A stretch of 7,847 nucleotides of DNA, from assembly GCA_945867875.1 (NCBI GenBank), contig CAMBJF010000107.1, positions 1 to 7,847 on the forward strand. The letters run 5' to 3'. The number at the start of each line of letters is the position of its first letter. Positions within the stretch are counted from its first letter, which is position 1. The translations under genes and the position numbers were made by a program. This document shows positions 1 through 5,915 of this stretch, piece after piece. Below the pieces are notes generated by a model, which saw nothing but the letters and a program-made list of their open reading frames with translations, was not told where the DNA came from and did not search any database. The DNA comes from an uncultured Ruminococcus sp. Lineage in GTDB: Bacteria; Bacillota; Clostridia; Oscillospirales; Ruminococcaceae.

Positions 1-46
1 AGATAGCGTAGCGTCTCGTGGGCTCGGAGATGTGTATAAGAGACAG
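1..46. other. Illumina Nextera library adapter (assembly contamination)
   Basis: This segment is synthetic, not genomic. Bases 1-4 (AGAT) match the end of the Illumina P7 primer. Bases 5-12 (AGCGTAGC) sit where the i7 index belongs and are the reverse complement of GCTACGCT, which I recall as Nextera index N709. Bases 13-27 are the Nextera read-2 tail GTCTCGTGGGCTCGG, and bases 28-46 are the 19-bp Tn5 mosaic end AGATGTGTATAAGAGACAG. Genomic sequence starts at base 47, in the middle of dnaX. This is not a natural transposon end, because the mosaic end is an engineered sequence and is flanked here by the sequencing primer and index. Confidence 0.98.
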
Positions 47-1182
47 CCACTATCCTTTCACGATGCCAGCGCTTCGATTTTATGAGGATAAAGACCGAGG
101 ACATCGCCGCAAGGCTCAAATATGTAGCCGAGCAGGAGAAGATAACACTTACCGATGACGGCGCCGAGCTTATCGCAAAGGCTGCTGACGGCGGTATGCG
201 TGACGCTCTTTCCATTCTCGACAGATGTATCGCTTTTTCCGAAAATGTCACCGCCGAGGTGGTTTCCGAGGCTGCGGGCATTGCGGGAAGAGAACAGCTT
301 TTCGCCCTCTGCGAGGCTGTGGCTGACAGAGACCCCGCAAAGGCTCTTGACATCATCTCGGAGCTGTACGATGCCTCAAAGGATATGCAGCGGCTCTGTG
401 AGGAGCTTGCGGCACAGTTCCGAAACATTATGATTGCCATATCGGCTCCCGACCGCACGAACATCATAGTATGCCTGCCGTCGGAGCTTGAAATCATAAA
501 AAGAATAGCTTCAAAGCTTACCTTGGAGCAGGTGCTTGGGTTCCTTGATGCCCTTTCCTCCTGCGCCGAGAGAATGGGACGCTCACTTGCAAAGCGCATT
601 GATATGGAAATGTGCGTTATAAGAATGTGCAGCGGAAATCCTCAGGCTGTTCAGGTCCAAGCTGCCCCAAGTGCTGATATCGCCGCTCTTACGGCAAAGA
701 TATCCGAGCTTGAAAGAAAGCTTGCAAACGGCACGCCTGCTGCTGCGGAGCCGCCGAAAAACACTGCTCCGAGAAGAGAGCCTGTGAAGGATATTTCCAC
801 AGCTCCCGAGGGTGCGGAGTTTATCTATATCGACAGGTGGTTCGATATAATTGACCGAATGAAAGCGCTGTGCCCTGCACTTGCTCCCCCGCTGGTCAAT
901 TCATACGGCTACAATATGGGCGGCAAGCTGGTCATAAACACCAAGGAAACGCTTATAAAAGTGCTGCTGAAATCCGCCGACAACAAGGCAAAGATACTTG
1001 AAGCGGTAAAGGATATTACGGGGCTTTCCCTCTCCACTGTCCTCACCGGCTACAAAGATACCCTTGACAGGTCGGGCGACAAGCCTATGGCTGTCGAAGC
1101 AGCGGATATCCCCCCTGAGCAGAAGCTTGACTCCCTCATAAAAAAGGCGGAGGGCGGCGGTATTCCAATTGACACGATTTAA
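47..1182 (+). CDS. dnaX: DNA polymerase III subunit gamma/tau, 5'-truncated
   Basis: This is the clamp-loader ATPase subunit, which helps load the beta clamp and couples polymerase cores at the fork. The reading frame is open right up to the adapter junction. It begins with TILSRCQRFDF (bases 49-81), the conserved DnaX segment carrying the arginine finger (R codon at 61-63). The ATG at 82 is therefore internal. About 180 N-terminal residues, with the Walker A, zinc and Walker B motifs, are missing. Visible parts, in order: the sensor-2 motif GGMRDALS (190-213); the helical domain III, ending near CVIRMCSG; a short heptad-like stretch (ALTAKISELERKL); an Ala/Pro-rich linker; and a C-terminal domain of the clostridial DnaX type (FIYIDRWFDIIDRMK onwards). 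The stop is a single TAA at 1180-1182. ybaB and recR follow on the same strand, the usual bacterial neighbourhood. A slippery A AAA AAG lies at 1140-1146. Confidence 0.95.
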
Positions 1183-1188
1183 GCTTTT

Positions 1189-1221
1189 AACGGAGGTCAT
1201 TATCCGAATGACATTTCCGTT
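1189..1221 (+). promoter_or_regulatory. Intergenic stem-loop between dnaX and ybaB
   Basis: Two stacked perfect 6-bp arms are visible: AACGGA (1189-1194) pairs with TCCGTT (1216-1221), and GTCATT (1196-1201) pairs with AATGAC (1207-1212). They enclose a 5-nt loop, with a small internal loop between the helices. It starts six bases after the dnaX stop. No T-run follows, so it is not a standard intrinsic terminator. It could be an RNA-processing or stability element that lets ybaB accumulate separately from dnaX, but that role is inference. Confidence 0.45.
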
Positions 1222-1260
1222 TAATAAATAAGATCAAAAAATTCAAAGGAGAATTCTATT

Positions 1261-1608
1261 ATGAAAGCAAGATTACCCCAGGGTATGGGCGGCGGAGCTC
1301 AGAATATGCAGAATATGATCCGTCAGGCTCAGAAGATGCAGGAGCAGATCACAAACGTTCAGGAAGAGATCGAGAACGAGACCTTTACTGCTACAACAGG
1401 CGGCGGAGTTGTTGAGATCACTATGAACGGCAGGAAGCAGGTCCAGAGCCTTACTATCAAGCCCGAGGTCGTTGACAAGGACGATGTTGAGACTCTTCAG
1501 GACCTCATCATCAGCGCCGTTAACGAGTGCGTAAAGCAGATCGAAGAGACCTCCGAGTCCAAGATGGGCGCAGTTACAGGCGGAGTTTCCTTCCCCGGTC
1601 TTTTCTAA
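1261..1608 (+). CDS. ybaB: YbaB/EbfC family nucleoid-associated DNA-binding protein
   Basis: This small (115-residue) homodimeric DNA-binding protein of the YbaB/EbfC family coats and bends DNA in the nucleoid. The family is commonly encoded between dnaX and recR, as here. The family pattern is clear. An N-terminal amphipathic helix rich in Q and M (NMQNMIRQAQKMQEQITNVQ) is followed by EETFTAT-like strands, the GGGVVEITMNGRKQV core, a LTIKPEVVD strand and a C-terminal helix (LQDLIISAVNECVKQIEE). The length is normal for the family. The start is supported by AAAGGAG (1245-1251), nine bases before the ATG. The Gly-rich start (RLPQGMGGGAQ) is typical of Firmicutes members. Codons look more biased to C-ending and AAG/GAG forms than in dnaX, suggesting high expression. 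A terminator-like hairpin follows 17 bases after the stop. Confidence 0.95.
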   Translation: MKARLPQGMGGGAQNMQNMIRQAQKMQEQITNVQEEIENETFTATTGGGVVEITMNGRKQVQSLTIKPEVVDKDDVETLQDLIISAVNECVKQIEETSESKMGAVTGGVSFPGLF

Positions 1609-1625
1609 GAGATAAATTAAATGTG

Positions 1626-1663
1626 TCGGCGGCTTTATGCACACATTGAGCCGCCGAATTTTT
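1626..1663 (+). terminator. Intrinsic terminator-like hairpin in the ybaB-recR gap
   Basis: TCGGCGGCT (1626-1634) and AGCCGCCGA (1649-1657) form a perfect 9-bp GC-rich stem with a 14-nt loop, followed by TTTTT (1659-1663). This is a good rho-independent terminator by eye. It ends only five bases before the recR ribosome-binding site at 1668-1672, so transcripts from ybaB are probably cut down, with some read-through, before recR. I see no convincing separate recR promoter. Confidence 0.8.
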
Positions 1664-1681
1664 GATGAAAGGTTGATATTC

Positions 1682-2284
1682 GTGGCAAACAGCACAGCTC
1701 TCCCCCTCGTTCTCCTTGCGGAACAGTTCGCAAAGCTCCCCGGCATCGGTATGAAGACCGCACAGCGTCTTGCATACTTCGTTATGGGTATGAGCGACAA
1801 AGAGGCACAGGAGTTTGCAGACGCCATTATCAACGCTCATTCAACTGTCAAGGAGTGCAGTATCTGCTGCAATCTTACCGACAGCGGCGTATGTCCTATC
1901 TGCGCCGACGATCTCCGTGACGACTCCGTTATCTGCGTGGTGGAAACACCCAAGGATATCACTGCATTTGAGCGCACAAACGAATACAAGGGCGTTTATC
2001 ACGTTCTCCACGGGCTTATTTCCCCTCTTGACGGCATCACGCCCGACCACATCAGGATAAAGGAGCTTCTTGCAAGGATAAAAAAGGGCAATGTAAAAGA
2101 GGTAATTATGGCGACCAACCCCACTGTTGAGGGCGAGGCAACGGCTATGTACATCTCCAAGCTCTTAAAGCCCCTTGGCGTTAAGGTAACACGTCTTGCG
2201 TTCGGTCTGCCCATCGGCGGCACTCTTGAATTTGCTGATGAGGTAACTTTGTTTAAAGCTTTGGAAAACCGCAGCGAAATTTAG
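1682..2284 (+). CDS. recR: Recombination mediator protein RecR
   Basis: RecR works with RecO (and RecF) to load RecA on gapped single-stranded DNA during recombinational repair. From the GTG at 1682 it has 200 residues, the normal family length. AAAGG (1668-1672) lies nine bases upstream. The longer reading from the ATG at 1637 would translate the loop of a terminator hairpin and adds 15 non-conserved residues, so I reject it. In order: helix-hairpin-helix KLPGIGMKTAQRLA (residues 18-31), the four-cysteine zinc motif with C59, C62, C71 and C74, and a Toprim domain from about residue 82 (VICVVETPKDI, E88; then YHVLHGLISPLDGI) through ATNPTVEGEATA to the end. The typical C-terminal motif RLAFGLPIGGTLEFADE is intact. 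The reading frame ends in tandem TAG codons (2282-2287). Confidence 0.96.
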   Translation: MANSTALPLVLLAEQFAKLPGIGMKTAQRLAYFVMGMSDKEAQEFADAIINAHSTVKECSICCNLTDSGVCPICADDLRDDSVICVVETPKDITAFERTNEYKGVYHVLHGLISPLDGITPDHIRIKELLARIKKGNVKEVIMATNPTVEGEATAMYISKLLKPLGVKVTRLAFGLPIGGTLEFADEVTLFKALENRSEI

Positions 2285-2344
2285 TAGATATGCACTGTTT
2301 CTGACGATTTATTTGTGCAAATATACAAAAGATTATTTTACCTC

Positions 2345-2373
2345 TTGACTTTCGGGTTTATATGTGGTATGAT
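2345..2373 (+). promoter_or_regulatory. Strong sigma-A-type promoter for the tRNA-Gln pair
   Basis: The -35 box TTGACT (2345-2350) and the -10 box TATGAT (2368-2373) are separated by exactly 17 bases. A TGG immediately before the -10 box makes an extended -10 element. Transcription should begin near 2380, giving a leader of about 45 bases that RNase P would remove. It is the best-looking promoter in the window, as expected for stable RNA genes. Confidence 0.8.
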
Positions 2374-2424
2374 ATTAAAGTCGTCAGGGACGTTACCTAT
2401 TAGCTTGAAGCCCTTATGCCGTAC

Positions 2425-2499
2425 TGGGATATAGCCAAGCGGTAAGGCAACGGACTTTGACTCCGTCATTCGTGGGTTCAAATCCCGCTATCCCAACCA
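2425..2499 (+). tRNA. tRNA-Gln (anticodon UUG)
   Basis: A full cloverleaf can be drawn: acceptor TGGGATA (2425-2431) with TATCCCA (2489-2495), D-arm GCCAAGCGGTAAGGC, anticodon stem ACGGA/TCCGT around loop CTTTGAC, and T-arm GTGGG-TTCAAAT-CCCGC. The anticodon is TTG at 2457-2459, reading CAA and, by wobble, CAG. Discriminator A2496 and an encoded CCA (2497-2499) follow. The first pair is U1-A72, typical of tRNA-Gln. It is the first of two tRNA-Gln genes transcribed together. Confidence 0.97.
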
Positions 2500-2506
2500 A
2501 ATATTC

Positions 2507-2582
2507 TGGGGTGTAGCCAAGCGGTAAGGCACTTGACTCTGACTCAAGCATCTCCGGGGTTCGAATCCCTGCACCCCAACCA
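2507..2582 (+). tRNA. tRNA-Gln (anticodon CUG)
   Basis: The acceptor TGGGGTG (2507-2513) pairs with CACCCCA (2572-2578). The anticodon stem CTTGA/TCAAG encloses the loop CTCTGAC, so the anticodon is CTG at 2539-2541, specific for CAG codons. The T-arm is CGGGG-TTCGAAT-CCCTG, and discriminator A2579 and an encoded CCA (2580-2582) are present. It lies seven bases after the UUG-reading tRNA-Gln and shares its D-arm sequence exactly. U35 and G36 exclude tRNA-Glu, which would need CUC. Confidence 0.97.
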
Positions 2583-2585
2583 AAG

Positions 2586-2614
2586 AACAGTCGATTATAT
2601 CGGCTGTTTTTTTT
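2586..2614 (+). terminator. Rho-independent terminator of the tRNA operon
   Basis: AACAGTCGA (2586-2594) pairs with TCGGCTGTT (2600-2608), including one T-G wobble, around a TTATA loop. It runs into eight consecutive T (2607-2614). It begins four bases after the CCA end of the second tRNA. Confidence 0.9.
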
Positions 2615-2633
2615 GCGTTTTTATACTGTGCAT

Positions 2634-2670
2634 AAAAAAATCGCTCCCGAACATTTTCGGAAGCGATTTT
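2634..2670 (-). terminator. Rho-independent terminator of the minus-strand anchored-protein gene
   Basis: Arms at 2637-2651 and 2656-2670 form a 15-bp stem with a 4-nt loop and one non-Watson-Crick position (2646/2661). On the minus strand that position is a G-U wobble; on the plus strand it would be a C-A mismatch. The hairpin is also followed by seven T in the minus-strand direction (A-run 2634-2640). Both points show that it serves the minus-strand gene ending at 2684. Weak plus-strand activity remains possible. Confidence 0.9.
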
Positions 2671-2683
2671 GATTTTATAAGGC

Positions 2684-3409
2684 TTATCTGTACTTTCTCA
2701 TTGTCTTTACAACAAAGTAAGCAGCGCCGCCGATAACGGCGATAAGAACAATGATAAAGAATATGGTCGTTATCACGGAAACAAATCCGCTGGGACCCTG
2801 ATAAAGCGATGTGTCGATATCGCCAATATTTGCAATAGCATTGCCATAGTTGTCGGTAATGGTGATGTCGTCAAAAATTCCAAGGTCGCCCTCAAAATCC
2901 TGAGTTATGGGGAAAGACACGCCGATCTTTGTATTTGCGGAGTTTGCGGGAACGATAATGGTAGCTGTTCTGTAGCTGCCTGCGTTATTTGTGAGGAAGC
3001 TCTCGGATATCCAGCCTGCACCGTCTGAGAATATCTCAAACTGTCCCGTTGCCTTTGATGCCTTTGAGGAAGCGTTGATATAGATAGTCATTGTGTATCC
3101 GCCAAAGTTATCAAGTCCGAAATCCGCAGCATCAAGATAAAATCCGCCGTAACGGTTGCTGAGAGTGCCCTTGAAGCTCTCGCTGAGTTTTAACGCCTTG
3201 CCCGAAAGAGCGTCCTTTTCGGTAAGCTCCATTGTAAGCCCTGCATCATTGGCGTTGCCGAAGGTGTGTATGTATTCCAGTGACTTGTCGGTGTCAAAGG
3301 ATATGGTTGCGGTGGCTGAATCATTGGTCTTTTCGGCTTCCGCAAAAACTGCTGTGCCCATTGTGAAAGCAGCGGCGGCTGCGATTATCACGGATAATAT
3401 TTTTTTCAT
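2684..3409 (-). CDS. Secreted, C-terminally membrane-anchored protein of unknown function
   Basis: I do not recognise this 241-residue protein. Residues 1-23 (MKKILSVIIAAAAAFTMGTA then VFA) form a classical signal peptide, with likely cleavage after A23. Residues 24 to about 205 look beta-rich with many Ser, Thr, Asn and Gly. Stretches such as GGYTMTIYINAS and LGIFDDITITDN resemble the strands of jelly-roll carbohydrate-binding modules, where a late Asp-Asp-Ile-X-Ile strand is common. Residues 209-234 are a hydrophobic membrane segment, followed by the basic tail KTMRKYR, so the ectodomain should face outside. I chose the ATG at 3409 because the signal peptide starts there. An upstream ATG at 3472 would lie almost at the predicted transcription start. 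The ribosome-binding site is weak (GATGGG about eight bases upstream). A carbohydrate-binding or adhesion role is only an inference. There is no sortase motif. Confidence 0.85.
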   Translation of the reverse strand: MKKILSVIIAAAAAFTMGTAVFAEAEKTNDSATATISFDTDKSLEYIHTFGNANDAGLTMELTEKDALSGKALKLSESFKGTLSNRYGGFYLDAADFGLDNFGGYTMTIYINASSKASKATGQFEIFSDGAGWISESFLTNNAGSYRTATIIVPANSANTKIGVSFPITQDFEGDLGIFDDITITDNYGNAIANIGDIDTSLYQGPSGFVSVITTIFFIIVLIAVIGGAAYFVVKTMRKYR

Positions 3410-3480
3410 TAGCGACCCATCTTTCTCTCTGTTTTTCTTTTCTCTCAGGTGACCGTTCAAATTTACAATCACACATTATA

Positions 3481-3509
3481 ATTTTATTACAAAATCTCTA
3501 ATTTGTCAA
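3481..3509 (-). promoter_or_regulatory. Promoter of the anchored-protein gene
   Basis: On the minus strand TTGACA (3509-3504) and TAAAAT (3486-3481) are spaced by 17 bases. Transcription would start near 3474, giving an untranslated leader of about 65 bases, purine-rich close to the start codon. A second TATAAT (3480-3475) sits just downstream, but its spacing to this -35 box is too long. The gene therefore has its own promoter and need not depend on read-through from the EF-G-like gene upstream. Confidence 0.7.
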
Positions 3510-3570
3510 TAGCGCACGGGCTCTTTATCTGTCAATTTTTTTCGTCAAAATTTGATATATCCCACAAATG

Positions 3571-3601
3571 CAGAAAGCGGCGGAGAGATATTCCCCGCCG
3601 C
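3571..3601 (-). terminator. Weak terminator hairpin after the EF-G-like gene
   Basis: Read on the minus strand, bases 3601-3592 pair with 3586-3577 to make a 10-bp GC-rich stem with a 5-nt loop, starting 15 bases after the stop codon. One pair is G-U on this strand but A-C on the other, which supports minus-strand use. The tail is only TTTCTG, so termination may be partial. Confidence 0.6.
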
Positions 3602-3615
3602 CGTATGTATTCTTA

Positions 3616-5694
3616 TCAGTCTGCGCCGCCAAGGGAGAGGATAACATCGGAAACAAGGTTTGCGGGGAGCTGCTCATAGCGAACAAAGTCAAACTCGAAG
3701 CTGCCTCTGCCCCTTGTTATCTGACGAAGCTGCATTGCAAAGCTCTGCATCTCACGCTCGGGCACTTCCGCAACTATCTCGGTCATACCCTTTTCATCGG
3801 CAGGATTCATTCCCAGAACTCTGCCTCTGCGCTTGTTCAGGTCGCCCATTACATCGCCTGTGTTGTCATTGGGGATAATTGCTCTGAGAGTGCCCACAGG
3901 CTCCAGGATAGTGGGGTCAGCCTGCTTCATACCCTCCTTGAATGCGATCGCCGCAGCGGTCTTGAATGCCATTTCGGAGCTGTCAACGGGGTGATATGAG
4001 CCGTCAACGAGAATAGCCTTAACTCCTGTTACGGGGCAGCCTGCAAGAACGCCCTTTCCCATACAGTCACGGAGTCCCTTTTCAACTGCGGGGAAGAAGT
4101 TTCTGGGAACAGCGCCGCCGAATACCTTTTCTTCAAAAACGAGGTCATCGGAAAGGCAGGGCTCGAACTCGATCCATACGTGACCGTACTGACCGTGACC
4201 GCCCGACTGTTTCTTGTGCTTGCCCTCGGTCTTGACCTTTTTGCGGATAGTCTCCTTGTATGCAATACGGACGGGAGCAAGTGTCACTTCAACGCCGAAC
4301 TTATTTTTGAGCTTTGCAGCCGCAACTTCAAGATGCTGCTCGCCAAGGCCTGCAAGGACAAATTCGCCTGTTGCGCTGTCCTGACCGAAGGAAAGGGTGA
4401 GGTCTTCCTCGCAAAGTCTTGCAAAGGCTGCGCTTATCTTGCTTTCATCGCCCTGAGACTTAGGTCTGACTGCCATTTTGTAGCAGGGTCTGGGGAATAC
4501 TATCTTATCGAGGGAAACAGCCTTGCCCTCGCATATGGTGTCATTTGTAGCCGCACCTATCTTAACGGCTGCACATATATCGCCTGCGCCAACGGAAGTG
4601 ACCTCGGTCTGCTTCTTGCCGCAGAGAGTGTAGAGCTTGCCTATCTTCTCCACGCCGCCTGTAGATGCATTTATGTACTCGGAATTTGCTTTTAGAACGC
4701 CGCTCATAACACGGATAAAGGACATCTTGCCAACAAACTGATCGGCAACGGTCTTGAACACGAATGCTCTGAGGGGAGCGTCATTAGTGCAGGAAATCTC
4801 CTCGATATCATCGCCCGAAACAGCCTCTGCGGGGGGGCAGTCAGCAGGTGAGGGCATAAGGAGGGTAACTTCCTTAAGGAGCATATCTATGCAGCCCATT
4901 GTAACATCGGAGCAGCATACAACAGGGGTGATAAGTCCTCTGTTCATACCGTCGTGAAGCCCCTTGACAAGCTCTTTCTGAGTGAAAGCCTCGCCCTCGA
5001 AGAATTTCTCCATAAGAGCGTCATCGGTCTCGGCAACAGCCTCTGAGAATGCCGCAACAAGTCCCTCCATACGATATTCCATCTTCTCGGAGATCTCGGC
5101 GGTGGGCATATCTGTTTCGGAAACATTGCCGTTCCCGTCGTATTTGTAGCACTTCATCTCAATGAGATTTACATAAGATACCACCTGTCTGTCCTTGATA
5201 ACGGGGACGATAACGGGGCAAACGGTAGGTCCGAATACGGTTTTCAGGTCGGTGAGGACATTGTAGAAATTAGCGTCGGGGTCATCGACCTTGGTGATGA
5301 CGAACATTGTGGCTTTGCCTGCCTTGCGGGCAGCCTTGTATGCCTTTTCGGTGCCGACTTTAACGCCTGATTTGCCCGATACGGTTATCATAACGGTATC
5401 AGCGGCACGGACAGCTTCCAGCATATCTGCCTCGAAATCGAAAAGTCCGGGGGCATCAAGGATATTGAGCTTAAGTCCGTTATATTCAAAGGAAGCGACG
5501 GAAGCACCGAGTGAAGCCTTGCGCTTGATCTCTTCAGGGTCATAATCGCATACTGTAGTGCCTTCGGCGGTCTTTCCGAGACGGTCGGAGGCTCCTGCCT
5601 TATAGATAAGGGCCTCGGCAAGGGTGGTCTTTCCCGAGCCGCTGTGGCCTGCTATTGCAATGTTTCTGATATCCTCTGCACGGTATTCCTTCAT
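3616..5694 (-). CDS. Elongation factor G-like translational GTPase (EF-G-2 type)
   Basis: This 692-residue protein has the full EF-G domain order but belongs to the EF-G-like/EF-G-2 group rather than canonical FusA. The P-loop is GHSGSGKT (16-23) instead of AHIDAGKT. The switch-I RGITI motif is absent (EEIKRKASLGASVA, 54-67). G3 is DAPGL (80-84), with Leu where EF-G has its catalytic His. G4 is TKVD (134-137) instead of NKMD. The C-terminal half is far more conserved: LGEQHLEV (450-457), GGHGQYGHVWIEFEP (498-512), VLAGCPV (549-555) and the domain IV tip GSYHPVDSSEMAFK (565-578), which in EF-G reaches the decoding site. Ribosome binding is thus likely. GTP turnover may be slow or differ in mechanism, and the cellular role of this group is not settled. 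AAGGAG (5710-5705) precedes the ATG by ten bases. It lies upstream of, but is probably not co-transcribed with, the anchored-protein gene. Confidence 0.92.
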   Translation of the reverse strand: MKEYRAEDIRNIAIAGHSGSGKTTLAEALIYKAGASDRLGKTAEGTTVCDYDPEEIKRKASLGASVASFEYNGLKLNILDAPGLFDFEADMLEAVRAADTVMITVSGKSGVKVGTEKAYKAARKAGKATMFVITKVDDPDANFYNVLTDLKTVFGPTVCPVIVPVIKDRQVVSYVNLIEMKCYKYDGNGNVSETDMPTAEISEKMEYRMEGLVAAFSEAVAETDDALMEKFFEGEAFTQKELVKGLHDGMNRGLITPVVCCSDVTMGCIDMLLKEVTLLMPSPADCPPAEAVSGDDIEEISCTNDAPLRAFVFKTVADQFVGKMSFIRVMSGVLKANSEYINASTGGVEKIGKLYTLCGKKQTEVTSVGAGDICAAVKIGAATNDTICEGKAVSLDKIVFPRPCYKMAVRPKSQGDESKISAAFARLCEEDLTLSFGQDSATGEFVLAGLGEQHLEVAAAKLKNKFGVEVTLAPVRIAYKETIRKKVKTEGKHKKQSGGHGQYGHVWIEFEPCLSDDLVFEEKVFGGAVPRNFFPAVEKGLRDCMGKGVLAGCPVTGVKAILVDGSYHPVDSSEMAFKTAAAIAFKEGMKQADPTILEPVGTLRAIIPNDNTGDVMGDLNKRRGRVLGMNPADEKGMTEIVAEVPEREMQSFAMQLRQITRGRGSFEFDFVRYEQLPANLVSDVILSLGGAD

Positions 5695-5782
5695 AGTGTG
5701 TTCGCTCCTTACTTTGGTTTATTTTTGCTGATAAAGTATCTATTTGTCAAAATGTACAATCAGCTTAGTAATTACATTATTC

Positions 5783-5811
5783 ATTATATATCATTTGTAT
5801 AAGTTTTTCAA
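5783..5811 (-). promoter_or_regulatory. Promoter of the EF-G-like gene
   Basis: On the minus strand TTGAAA (5811-5806) and a consensus TATAAT (5788-5783) are spaced by exactly 17 bases. The predicted start near 5776 gives an untranslated leader of about 80 bases before the ATG at 5694. A TTGACA at 5750-5745 in that leader has no matching -10 box and was not called. Confidence 0.7.
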
Positions 5812-5915
5812 TAGCCAAATGCAATTTTGTACAGAAATTTAAAAATTATATGTACATTTTTATTTACATTGACCATATCCCGAGACAAATTCATAAAAAT
5901 ATTTGTAAAAAAGAC

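Noticed and set aside
28..46. 19-bp Tn5 mosaic end as a sign of a natural transposon
   Set aside because: It is the engineered Nextera mosaic end and is directly preceded by the adapter tail, index and P7 end, so it is library sequence.
1169..1203. TTGACA at 1169-1174 as a ybaB promoter
   Set aside because: No -10-like hexamer lies 16-18 bases downstream; the nearest candidate (CATTAT, 1198-1203) is 23 bases away.
1621..1656. H-type pseudoknot from ATGTGT/ACACAT plus the terminator stem
   Set aside because: The connecting loops would be zero and two bases long, too short to span the helices. At most it is an alternative fold.
1637..1681. ATG at 1637 as the recR start
   Set aside because: It falls inside the loop of the terminator hairpin, lacks a ribosome-binding site and adds 15 residues not seen in RecR. 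GTG at 1682 has good spacing to AAAGG and gives the normal 200 residues.
1273..1840. Long minus-strand frames opposite ybaB and recR
   Set aside because: They are out-of-frame shadows of well-supported genes, cross the ybaB-recR terminator and have no ribosome-binding site or family resemblance.
2301..2387. CTGACGA (2301-2307) and TCGTCAG (2381-2387) inverted repeat around the tRNA promoter
   Set aside because: A 7-bp repeat 73 bases apart is close to chance expectation in a region this size.
3410..3472. Upstream ATG at 3472 for the anchored protein
   Set aside because: It would put a 21-residue charged extension before a perfect signal peptide and lies almost at the predicted transcription start, with no room for a ribosome-binding site.
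3504..3548. Three GTCAA motifs spaced 26 and 13 bases apart as an operator array
   Set aside because: One is the -35 box of the promoter. The motif is short, and flanks are not shared, so chance is sufficient.
4180..4695. 171-codon plus-strand frame inside the EF-G-like gene
   Set aside because: It is antisense to highly conserved EF-G coding sequence, with no start signals of its own.
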